NCBI RefSeq assembly: GCF_036884655.1 | Contig: NC_088348.1 | Span: forward strand, 26,931,501-26,995,500 | From: Musa acuminata AAA Group | Lineage: Eukaryota; Streptophyta; Magnoliopsida; Zingiberales; Musaceae | Direction of reading: 5' to 3' | DNA: 64,000 bases | In this document: positions 25,680-36,866 of the stretch, piece after piece | Position numbering within the stretch: the first letter of the stretch is position 1 | Layout of the letters: the number at the start of each line of letters is the position of its first letter | Notes under the pieces: generated by a model | What the model was told of the DNA's origin: nothing | The model's input: the letters and a program-made list of their open reading frames with translations, nothing else | The model's database searches: none | Position numbers and translations under genes: made by a program

Positions 25680-28238
25680 TTATTGATTCAATTCTCTGGA
25701 CCTAGATTCAGCCTTCCTTGCCTCGTCGGGTGTCGACGGGAAAAGCTCAACGTACCTTGAGCCAATCGTCATCTTGTCCTTGCACATAGCCTTCTTTGCC
25801 ACCTCCACGGTTGGGAACTCCACCAATGCCTCACCTGTGGCTTTCCCATCCAGGCGATAAGCAATGTGTACTTTGTCCTCGCTCAGCTCAAATTCCTCGA
25901 AGAAGTCGACTATATCAGACTTGGTAACAGAGTAAGGAAGACCACGAAGCTTTAGGACTTCAGTGTACTCCATCTTGTCCTTGTCCTCGTATGATTTCTT
26001 CACACGAACAGGTGGGGCATCTTGGTGATACTCATCCTCAAAGGCCCAGCCACCACTGTTAACCTCCGTAGCAACTGCACGGTAATAGTCTTGTTTGCTG
26101 CACCGGAAGACTTCGATGTACCTGCGGCCCATGTTCTGCCTATCCCTTTGCAGGGCAAACTCAGCCTGCATGGGTGATGAAAAGACAACGAATGCGTCTC
26201 CAGAGAAACGCCCACTCTTGTTAACAAGCAGACAATCCACAATATCCAGACCCATAAAGAACTTGATGATGTCCAGGTCATCACAGTTGAACGGAAGGCC
26301 TCTCAGTCGGACCACTGGGAAGGAGTGCATGCTGCCAAATCCTCCATTGAAACTGCTACCAAAAGGCTGGTAGGAGCTGCCAATACCTCCCACCGAGAAA
26401 TAGGGACTTGAATCCATCAATCTTGACCTCTTTGAGCCAACCTCGTATCCATCCATAGCAAAGCCGCTGCTCACTGCGAAGTAGGGATTTGATTCCATCA
26501 TTCTTGGCCTCTTTGTCCCATCGTACCCGTCCGAACCCCCCCCGCTCCCCAACATTGCCCTTCACATAATTCAACAACCCAAGGAGAAAACACCCCCGTC
26601 GCTCAATCCCCACATTTATTAAGGCCTTACCCAGCTTATATTTAACTTTTTTCTTGTATCATAACATTAAAATCTAAACCATAATTTATGCATTTATAAT
26701 TTTTCTAGCCGTTATATAAAAAATCTCTAAAGGTTAGGAATTGATGTGCTTCTACATGCTAGTAATCCAAGGGAAACAAATCACATGCAAATAAAAACAA
26801 AAAGAGAAAAAAAACACAAAAACACACACATCACTTAAAAATGAGGGGTCAAATTACTCACAGAAGCTTTTACAATCTAGAGAAACTAAGAAAACAGAAA
26901 CCGCTAGGGCAGTTAGAGAACAACAATTTGGTCCTTAGAATGAATATTTCTATTTGAATATTGAGAGAAACTTGGCAATCATGCCTTATCTATCAAACAG
27001 AATTTACTAATGGAAATTCAAAGGATTAATGAACGAGAAACAACAGGTCATCGGATAACAATAAGATAAATCAGTTGGATGAATTGGTTCATGTATTCGG
27101 CATTAAATTAATGTAAACCGCAAGCTAGCACACGATGAAGATAAGAGAACACATACAAAAGCCCCCAACCACAAATCCCCCCACATAAATTTTTTTAAGA
27201 TGCCTATCTGACCACTGGACCAAATTTTACTAATAACTGTAGTGAATTTTAGCCAAATTGAAGCCCCAGGCATTTTCTTCCCAGAGTCCAAGTGCTTTTA
27301 GTAGATATCACCTCCTACATCCGAAAAATAAATAAAGATGCTTTGTTATGAGTTATATTCAGTGAGACATGCAAATAAAGCAATATTTATGAGTACTCTC
27401 CTCATATGTTTTCAATATGTTTAGAATCACAAGATCTTGAATGACATAGAAACTGTCAATCTAAAATAACTCCCACACTAATATTTGTAGATTAGGCACC
27501 CTTTACACCCTCCTCTGACTAAAAGAAACCAAAAAAAGAAAAGAAAAAAAAGGAAACATACAAAGGAAACTATTTTCTCTCAAAGAAAAATAAATCCAAG
27601 CTCAAGATTATATCAATTTCCATCCTTCCCATTTGCTTGTACCATGTATATTCAGTCATTATTATGCATCTAAACTGCTTTGATTATGCAACCCAGTCTA
27701 TGATTATCATTGACTAAAATAACATTTCAATCATAAAAAAAAATAAATGAAGTTACATGTTCTTCCTTCTTTATGTAAAAGCCACAACCATGTAGGCATA
27801 TTCCTTTATACTACTAGCACATGACTAGATTATAATAGCACATATATTGAGAAGTTCGATAAGCGAGATCGCTCTGACACCAATCAAATGATTCCGACGC
27901 GAATTTGCTCAAGTTTCTATCTTTTCCATTTGAAGTGACTCAATTTAGAGAAACTCAAATCCAAGTGTCTCAACAACATCAGATCAAAGGAAGGTAAGCA
28001 AAGCCCTCACGGGGGCCTCAGCCAAGGTCTTCAAGAAAACGAATAAAAGAAAGGATTTCGCACTCAAATCGATTTCAATCAATGCCAAAACCCAAATATT
28101 TCAAGAAACACAGGAGAAGCCTCCGAAAAGCGAGCAAGAAAAAGAAGGAAACATCTACCGGAAGGCAAAAGCGCGAATCTTGCCTCCAAAAAAGCATTAT
28201 AGCTGGGGTTTCTAGGCTTACCCTCTCGACCCATACAT
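25680..28238 (-). CDS. hnRNP F/H-like protein with two RRM domains
   Basis: Deduced 298-aa RNA-binding protein, likely acting in nuclear pre-mRNA processing by analogy with hnRNP F/H. The first coding exon is only 17 nt (28238-28222, MYGSRG), followed by GG|GTAAGC. The second exon runs from 26559 to 25680 and contains the rest. This start was chosen because plant homologues begin MYGSRGAMLGSGG, and the phase-2 junction rebuilds exactly that. RRM1 is at about residues 88-159 (VVRLRGLPFN ... AFVVFSSP) and RRM2 at about 206-280 (LKLRGLPYSV ... GEALVEF). These are quasi-RRMs, with LRGLP instead of the usual aromatic RNP motifs. The N-terminal 65 residues repeat a KR-R-M-(E/D)S-PYF-V unit. The 1.66-kb intron (26560-28221) contains no second gene. 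Confidence 0.9.
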
Positions 28239-28682
28239 GGCTCCCACGATGGTGCGCTCTTCGGCGGCGATTGATCGAGAGCAAAGGAGTCGATTAGCCG
28301 CTTCTTTCTGCCCGTGAGGGGGAACACGAACCCTAATTCCCATTTTATAGCACGCACGAGTGTTCCATCGGCCTAATTTTTTGGGCCCGGCCCGGTCCGA
28401 ACCGGGCCAGGCTGGGAGAGTTGTATATAGATAATTATGTTCTCTATTTATATTTTAGTTCTATTACATATTATATATTGCATTCTTCGAAGATCTATCA
28501 TTATAGTTAACATCTATATTTAGACATGTTCTTGAATTGATAATTCACTGTTTTACCGACCAATCAATAGAACATTAACATCAAGTATTAAGAAACATTG
28601 CATCATTTTATTCCATCTTACAGTGCAGCACAGAGCTTTAAAGCCAACATTTAACTGATATAACGAGCCACCTGTTTCGAGC
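28239..28682. other. 5' region of the RRM gene and 3' flank of the metallothionein relic
   Basis: Directly upstream of the RRM start lies probable 5' untranslated sequence. A patch CGGCCCGGTCCGAACCGGGCC near 28386 is an imperfect palindrome. The rest is AT-rich with no gene. Confidence 0.45.
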
Positions 28683-29003
28683 TCAAGCGGCGGTCCCACA
28701 CGCAATGCACGTACAACCCGGCCCACACGTGCAGGCCGCTCTCCCGCACCCGCAGGGGTTGCAGCTGCAGTGCTACTCGCACGGGCGCAGCGAATGGCTC
28801 CCCGTCGCCGCAGCCACCGAAGCGTACCTGCCCACGTCCGATCGAAGGGATAATTAGACGAACAACGTACGACCCCTCTCGCGGAGACGAGAGGGTGATG
28901 GCAGTGCGTGAAATCAGCTGCAGACGTCGCCGCCCGTGGACGACACGGCACAGCCGCACGTGCCGTTGCACGCCGTGTCCTCGACACGGTCGCTCTCCGC
29001 CAT
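28683..29003 (-). pseudogene. Decayed type 4 (Ec) metallothionein gene
   Basis: Two cysteine-rich blocks match the plant type 4 or Ec metallothionein plan. Block 1 (29003-28918) starts MAESDRVED and has CNGTCGC and GGDVC. Block 2 (about 28827-28683) reads HCSCNPCGCGRAACTCGPGC followed by TCIACG, matching the family's CPCGEHCGCNPC and CTCGEGCTC motifs. Family members bind Zn and are made in seeds. Lesions seen: TAG at 28773-28775 where GEH should be, CGC for an expected Cys codon just before, TAC for Cys at the start of block 2, and the block-1 donor changed to AG|CTGATT where GT is required (the acceptor GGGCAG is kept). Loss of one of the central block-1 cysteines also fits decay. A sequencing error could explain one lesion but not all. 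Confidence 0.7.
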
Positions 29004-29367
29004 GCACTCACGTTTCACGGCCGGAGCGAAGCCCGTTTGTGCTTTGCTCGTGCAGGACGTAGAACAGGACGCGTAGCGTGGCGTGGCGTTCCACAGCAGC
29101 GAGCACGCGTGAGGGCCATGCAACGGCGAACGTGTCACATCGCTCGCCTGCCGTCCGAGAGAAAGAACAGAGCAAGGATTGGAGTCGCAGTGGACCGAGT
29201 CGACAACCAAGAATCTCTGAACTCTTAATATCAACATAGTATTCATGTTACAGTTTCAATGTCACTAAGATACATTAGCATTCAAAGCAACATGAATCAG
29301 TATCTTTCTACATGTTACAAGTAACCGATGAATATATCCAAGTTCTAAGGTTATGATCTGACAAGAG

Positions 29368-31970
29368 TCACTGGTTAACTCCTGAAGCAAATGCTAGAAA
29401 GGGCAGTTTTCCACGCAAAAACATTCTGGAAATGCCTCGCATGCTGACATCTGGAAACCATATGTTGCTCTCTTGCACACTCCCCCTACATTTCCATGTC
29501 TCCTTTGCCTTCTTCTTCTTCTTCTTCATGTTCATGATGGAGTAGGCAGTCTCTCTTTCCTCTTTCATGGCTTGTCTCCTTGAAATGGTTTGCTCTGATG
29601 CGTCTCCCAGATAAGCGCAGGACGTGCGCAGGACTGCAACAATCTCTAGCATTTCATTCACTCTTCTTCCATTGCCTAAGAGGGAGCTTTTCCCCATGAG
29701 CTTGTCTCTTACGAACGCCTTGAACCTGCTGAAGAACGAGAATCGACCTCCTGCTTTGGTGGCGAGCTCAGATGTCTCAGCGACAGCGTCTTGTCTTCCT
29801 GTTGGATTCAAATGGAAGCTGACCTTTTTGGAGGGCTCCACATGGTGGAAGAACGTCTTGGTCTTCCCTGCATGCGACACGAACAGGCCATGGTTGAATT
29901 CCACCTTGTTGCAGGCATCAAACGCAGGAGTAGTTGCAGCAAACATGTCTGTCTCATGATCGATGTCGACGAAACCAACAGCGAACTCATCTGGTTGGGA
30001 CTGCGAGAAGATGGGCTTGGCGTCGATGCCATCAAGAAGTGCACTACTCTCATCCATCTGTGAAACAAACAAGACCGATCTTAAGATGAAGAAGCCCAAG
30101 ATAACGTACGTAGCTTCAGCTGGAAATTAAGTTCCTCCTACCTCTGTCGATCCACAACAGTGCAAGGTTGCGACAGCTCGTAGGTTCTCCACTTCATTCT
30201 TCTCTTCCTTGAACTCCTCTTCCAGATCACTTATCTCGATAAGCTTCGTAGGCTCCCCAAAGTTGCCTGAACTTACACAGTCAGTTCGCTGAAAGAACCG
30301 AGTACCGCCTTCATCATCTCCTCTATCGAGCTCCAAGAGAGATGATAACTCATCGAAATGGGGATTAGTTCCAACCCACATGTCAGTGCTATTAACCAGT
30401 GGGAATGTATCTACTTGATTACTGGTTTCCAGAAAGTTACCAGGGTGCATGAAATGAGGGAACTCCTCCACCTCCGATGGAGGCAAGGAGAGCCTGTGTT
30501 GCACCCTCGCACACTGCACCACCATATCTGCCTTCGTTGGTGTGTAGGAGAAGCTTCCACCACCCAAAGTTTGTTCGCTTGCATGCGGCATCCGATTGCC
30601 AACTACTGGAGTAGTTGCATCAAGAGAAGGTCCCTGCATCATCACCGATGAGCATGCATCGTTCGGAAACGCTCCATCGATCCACTGTGAATGAGCTTGG
30701 TAAGGAGCACCGTATTGCTCGATGATCTTGGGGCCTGGCGCAGTCTTCTTGAACACTCGGCACAGAGCGTATGCGTCCTTAATCCACGGAGTGTTAAGAG
30801 AAGAAGAAGAAGAAGAAGAAGAAGAAGAAGAATGAGAGATCGGTGGATTGATACTGTAACGTATTATATATACACATACCTGTAAACCTGAAGCGGCGTT
30901 CTCGCATTCCTTCTCGTCGAGGCGGTACTCATGCATGACCCAATCGGTACGAGAGCCATGCGGCGCTCGTCCGCCGTAGAAGACGAGGGTCTTCTTCATC
31001 CCCACCGCGCGCCTCTGCGAGTTCACCTTACGATCCTTCCCCGTGGCTTTCCAATACCCGGCCTGAGTTGCTCGGTTGGTCCTCGATCCATTGGGGTACT
31101 TGCGATCCCGCGGGCTGAAGAAGTACCACTCCAGATCCTTGCTTGGCAGAAAGGATTTCTCTGAGATGGAATGGCGGGCATTAAATTTGCAATGTTCTCT
31201 CTTGTTGACCTTTTGACTCGAGTGAATTCATCGAGAGGTTTCTACATGCTTACAATATCCATGCATGGTATCCTTCCGAACAAGGAAATCTAAAGCAACA
31301 TAGGTGAAGGAGATAGGAGATGTAGTGAGCGGACGAGCTTGATCGTCTCATCTCATCTCATCTTAAAGTAAGTACGAGTAACCTTTAACTTTATGTCCAG
31401 AAAATAAGTATCATACTCACAAGGTTACTTTCGGTCTCTAGGTTTTTACCATAGGCTTTGAACAAAGTGTTCTTCTTTATCTTTAAGAAGGTGAAAACCT
31501 AACCTACTTTGTTTTGAGGAAAGCTAAATGATAAATATACGTATAAGATCATCAAATCTAGCCCAGAATCTTGTTATGATGGAGTATTACATGGCTGGGA
31601 ATGGGGAAAGGTCTCTCCGACAAGCAACCTAGGAATCGCATGCAGGTGGATGAAGTGCAGCTGAGGAGATGCCCCAGAGACCATCCATTTCTTGAACAGC
31701 TTGTTTGTCAAGCAAATCTCTAACATGGGGGAGTTCGACGATCAAACATAGGATTGATCTCGGTAAGACACATGAACTCTCAAGAACAACGGGAAGGAAC
31801 CAAATATTTGTACCTGGTAAATCCCATGGCTCGCATTTGTAGAGATCGACCTCAGGAATGATCTCCAGCTCAATCATGCGTCCATTAATCTTCCTTTTTA
31901 GGTAGTAAACGATGAGCTCTTCGTCGGTGGGATGAAACCGGAAACCAGGAGGCAAGCTCACCGGCGCCAT
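29368..31970 (-). CDS. NAC-domain transcription factor
   Basis: Deduced 587-aa nuclear transcription factor. Exons: 31970-31814, 31160-30880, 30777-30142, 30057-29368; all junctions keep frame. The NAC domain fills the first two exons and the start of the third: [66 protein letters not shown] and [11 protein letters not shown]. This sequence is closest in my recollection to the NAC020/NAC045/NAC086 group, whose Arabidopsis members act in phloem sieve-element development; the subgroup call is tentative. The long C-terminus is acidic and serine-rich in exon 3, then basic with a KKKKKKAK run near residue 540. That block could be a nuclear signal. Intron 2 has a (GAA)n tract on the plus strand near its acceptor. 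No defects seen. Confidence 0.9.
30798..30832. repeat. (GAA)n microsatellite in NAC intron 2
   Basis: About 11 GAA units; on the gene strand this is a (TTC)n pyrimidine tract about 20-50 nt upstream of the exon 3 acceptor, so it probably forms part of the splicing polypyrimidine tract. Confidence 0.85.
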
Positions 31971-32860
31971 TGTCTTCTCAGCTAATTCTGACTCCCTGAA
32001 ACAACAAGAAGAAGGCAGACGAAGGCCTTTTTCATCCCAAAAGAACTCAGAATAGATGTACAAAAGCTATAATCTAACAGTTAGATACGTAGATATGTTG
32101 GAGATCTTGATCGAGACCTCGATGGGGCAAGAGAGAGGGGGGGTGCGGGAGGGAGGGGGGAAGGGGAGGTGGTGGGTAAGCTTTATAGTGGGATGTGATC
32201 TGAGTTGTCTCAAATGCTATTGGGTTGGTTAGATTCCTGTCGGCGTCCAGGAGAAGCTCGAGGGCTATATCTTGCGTTTGTTTCCTTTTCTCTGCATGGA
32301 TTCCATGAACGGTGACATACAAACATGGCGGCTTCTTTCTCTTCTCCCTCGCCAATAATAAAGCCTGCGGCGGTAACGTGGCGTCTTTCTATTGGAGGAC
32401 GCCGATTAATGGGCTTCATGCGCTTCCAAATCATCAAGGATTGTACTTACACCTTAACTAATTATCGCCGATTATTAGTAAATTTTGGATTATTATTTTC
32501 GATTATTCCTTCAACAGTGGAACAATTTTTAGTTGAATCACTGAATTTCTAATTTGCGCCTTCTCACTTCTCGAATTTAACCAACATTTATATCAAGTAT
32601 TATCATCAATCTGATTGAATTCGACCACCTAATAAATTAGTGAGAAAAATTTTCACTAATTTTCTGTATTGAGACATTTTTGGTAATCCTTTTGGCTCTG
32701 AAACAAATTAAAATTAAATCCTAATCTTTTTTTGTGTTATTAGATTCCCCAATTTGAGCTTATTATATGCAAATCAAGAAAAGTTTACTTCAGCAAATTA
32801 CTATTTTGGTAGAAATGTTTGTACTATGTTATATTTATGTATATATGTACGTATATATTT
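31971..32860. other. NAC gene upstream region
   Basis: Contains the likely 5' untranslated region and promoter of the NAC gene. A C/T-rich tract on the minus strand (GGGAGGGAGGGGGGAAGGGG on the plus strand near 32150) is typical of plant leader regions. No separate gene is supported. Confidence 0.5.
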
Positions 32861-32868
32861 ATTACGAG

Positions 32869-33126
32869 TAAGGTCTGCTATACCGAAGCGTACTGCACCA
32901 GGTGGTACGTACTGGTCTGACGGGTTACCGGTACATGGATCGTCCGGTACCGTTACAGTACTACAGTTCTATACTGTAGCACTGCTGCAGTATTAAAAAA
33001 TATAAAATTGTTCGGTACATCAGGGTGTACCGTTCGGTACGCCCTGATGTATCGCCCGGTACACTGGTATCGTACCGTACCGAGCCCGGGTCGAAACGTC
33101 GGTACGACACGATACGACGAACCTTG
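32869..33126. mobile_element. GGTACC-rich hAT miniature element, copy 3
   Basis: 258 bp from TAAGGTCTGCTATACC to ACGAACCTTG, packed with GGTAC, CCGGTAC and GTACCG words. Flanked by ATTACGAG (32861-32868) and GTTACGAG (33127-33134), 7 of 8 matching, as an 8-bp hAT target duplication. It lies about 0.9 kb upstream of the NAC start. Confidence 0.85.
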
Positions 33127-33134
33127 GTTACGAG

Positions 33135-35169
33135 TAACAAAATCAAGATTTATGAATTAAAATAAATGACAAACGATAGACATGATTGAATGCATATTTT
33201 ATTGAAATTTATAGATTATCAAAATATATTATAATTTCAGATGATTCTTTTTTTTTATTATTAAGAAATATACACATGACGTTTCGGTGAGGAATACCAA
33301 AAGCTGGCGAGGAGAACCGATACCAAAGGCACGCATCGTCAAGCATGTGACGCAGCACGACCTTTGGCGCCTCCCCAGGTATCCACGTGGCGAAACATGA
33401 TCGGCTGGGCTGGATCCTTTTCCTTTCCCTCAATCCATCTTTGGGTGCCTTTCCCTCCCTTTTTGGGTTTACTATCTTATCCCCACTTAGACATTTTTCC
33501 CTATAATTTTTTGTTTGCTCAAAAAAAAAATCATATCCTTATCATCATCAAATTATTATTATCATTAATAATAATAATAATAATTTTATTATTATTACTA
33601 TGATCAATATCATAACAAACATATATCAGTATAAATATTTAATTTCATTCGACGTAGGTGTTAGGTGATCCATTTATGTTTATTATTATTATTATTATTA
33701 TTATTTTAATATTAAATAAAATTATTAATTATGTTTGTGTTTCATATATAATTAATATTCTAATTAGTATTGCTATAACATTGTTATTTTTTTAATAATA
33801 TAGCAAAGCGATTTATCAAGTGAGTTTTGTCCAAATGCATCTTATATCTAAACGAATTCCTTACTAATAAGAATATCATAATAATATAATAGATTTAATT
33901 AAATCATTAAGTTCATAAGTTATTAAGATACACATTGGCCCTCTCAAGATCTCGTATTAGTATCAACTTTAGAAATCGGATCATTCCTTTTACATCGTGC
34001 TACAGTATGCTATATCTTTATGATATACATTGACCGACCCTCTCGAAATCTCCTACTAACTTTAGTTCCATGTAATCATGATAGAGTAATCTAAATCTTA
34101 ATTTAGCCGTGGAGCCGACCATAAATGGACAAACTTCTTCGGAAGAGTAAGATTAAGAGTCAAACGCGAGCTTGGTGTCTTCTGAGTTTGCATGGCAAAA
34201 AGGATGATGGGCTGCCATGAATTGGTGGCTGCCTTGAAGGGATTAGGATAATGGGGAAATGGTGTTGGGATCGATACTTTCGTGCCTCCCTTGAATTGGT
34301 GGCTACCGTGCCAAAGTAGGAAGCAAAGTTCTTTGGTTCACCAATGTGCCAATCTAATATTAATTGGAAACCAGGTCGGTGAGCGTTGACATCCATCACG
34401 GCCGAAAGGTTTGCCGACCTAATGTCTCTTTCTTTGGATCTCAAAATAAAAAAAAGATTTTTATTAGACCCGTAAACTCTACTTTTAAATCAATGTGAGA
34501 CTAAATATGACCTTATATAATTTCTCTAGTTGGAACGGCAAGGCGTCTTCATGAACGTCAAATAAGATCTATCGTTAAGTGAGACTCCGATAAGACTACA
34601 ATGATTAGAGAGTAAAAGAAAATTAATACAAAATAAAGAGCCAAAGATGATCCCTCTCTTGTTTACATCATGCTTATACATGTAAAGATTAGCGATAAGA
34701 CTTTATCCATATCATGAAAATATTCATGTGTATGAACTTGTATAGATTCTATCATGCATCTTCTTGTTTTAATTCAAGAAAGATAATGGCTCAAACAGAG
34801 AATCCAATATATTACATAAAAACAAATATTCATGTGTGAGATGAAATAGATAAACATGGCTGTCTTATGAATCATGTTATTTCCATTTAAAATAGACAGA
34901 CATATAAGACCAACACTTAGAAAGTGTTACCAAAGAAATATTGTGGAAGATGGAGCTTTTCTTCTAACAATTTTTCCTAATGCCAAGATCAAGAAACTTT
35001 CTTTCTAAAAGACTCTGCAGATGCCGAGATGATGTGATGCTGAGAATTGTCATAATAGTTGCATTCTGTATCTCTGACACTTTTGATCTGGATGCTCAAA
35101 TTATTCCAAAAACAAATGAATTCTGTAGAGCCTACTCATTGATACAACAGCACTGATGAACCAGCTTAA
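33135..35169. other. Intergenic, no gene seen
   Basis: AT-rich, with (ATT)n/(TAA)n tracts near 33555-33600 and 33675-33706. The minus frame at 34160-34444 shows no recognisable domain. Confidence 0.5.
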
Positions 35170-36797
35170 TTAACATGATCTAACGCTACATTCACCGATA
35201 GCTAGCTTATTGCATAATGTCTTGTATGCTGCACTGCAATGCTTGAATTTCTCCTCTGCTGCTTCCTGTTCATTAATCGAAGAAAAGTTTCGATACCATG
35301 TTATAAACATGAAAAAATGGCTGCAAAAACTTGCAAACATGTTAAAGAAAGTAGAAATATCATCCCGAGAGCCAAAAACTCAAATGTAACCCCATTGGAG
35401 ATTCCACCCGGGCGACTGTTCATGAAAAACATAGGTCTCCATAAGATGATGCTTGCCAAGCGCTGGAAAGTCAACGAGGTAAAGAAAAAAAAACGCTCTG
35501 CAAGAGCAGGGTAAGAATCAACCCTGTTTTAAAGCCAATTTGCCTTGCAACAAAGTTTATTCTTGATATCAATTGCATTTACCAGTTCAATGTAACATCT
35601 AATGGCACTGTTTGAGCCCGTAAATCCACAAGCTCAATAAAAGTGAAAAAAGGAACGTTGATGAGATTATGAGACAACAGTAAGCAATCTCAGATTTCAG
35701 ACTTCACTTGCTCAGTTGCTCTTTCAAATAAAAGCTAAAAAGAGCAGATTGAGATCAGGATTGGAGTTCAACTCTCAAATAGGGATCAAATGGATTGACA
35801 AGATTGGCCGAACTGGATAATTGGAGGATCCTCCAAAGATTGCTTGGAATAATTGGGACCAACATGGTTCAACAGAATATGATGTCACCCAAGATAGCGT
35901 CAAAATGTGCCAAAATCTGTCACAACATGTCATAATAGATCCAAAAGCAGGCAAGAAATGATTAAAATCACCAAAATAACAAGGATTAATCAATATTAGC
36001 AGTACCAGATAGGAATAGGTTAAATCATCCCTGCCTGATCCCCTCTAATCCTTGAGCACATATCAACATGATCTTGGATGATTCTTGGCCCAGGATCACC
36101 TTGACACAGAAATCGGTGTTTGAAATTATCAAATTGAATTTAAATCTGTCAGGATCTGTCAAATTCTGAAACCCAGTATTTAACATAGCAGTTTATCATC
36201 AGTATCTTTACCCTAGAGAGCACACTCAGTTCTTCATTGATCTAATGAGAATCATACTCCCTTTTCAGGTTGCTTATTAATAGATCAAACTTATTTTGGG
36301 ATGAAAATGATAAAGGTCCATAGCATGTAATAGGCTCATCTTAGGGATCACTGACTGATTGACTGGAAACATAGACAACAATGATGTCGTCACATGAAAT
36401 AACCCTTATAACAAGAAACATGCAGTAGGAAATACATGCTGAGGTGCTCAATGGCTTTAAAACATATCCTACTCACTAGCAACATTATGTCGCCGATCAT
36501 CGTTCAAACCAAGTACTTCCAAACTAGAGAAAAAAGCAATGCCAAATCTTTACCTTTGATGAACCTTGGTGTCGATCTGGATGCCACTTCAGAGCACATG
36601 TTCTGTATCTGTTAGAAATGACATCAATAAATTTCTGATGTGACTAACCAGAAAGTGAATATAACATGAGTTTTGATCTACAACCCATCTACAAGAGAGT
36701 GGAGTCAACTTTCATCTCACCTTCAATGTTTGTTATAGAACATTCATATGTCAATTCTTAATTTCTTTTACTGCCTGGTGATTATATTATGTCACTC

Positions 36798-36866
<69 letters not shown>

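Noticed and set aside
28553..29246. Overlapping 100-150-aa frames on both strands as separate genes
   Set aside because: They shadow the metallothionein relic in other frames; only one frame carries the Cys spacing of a known family.
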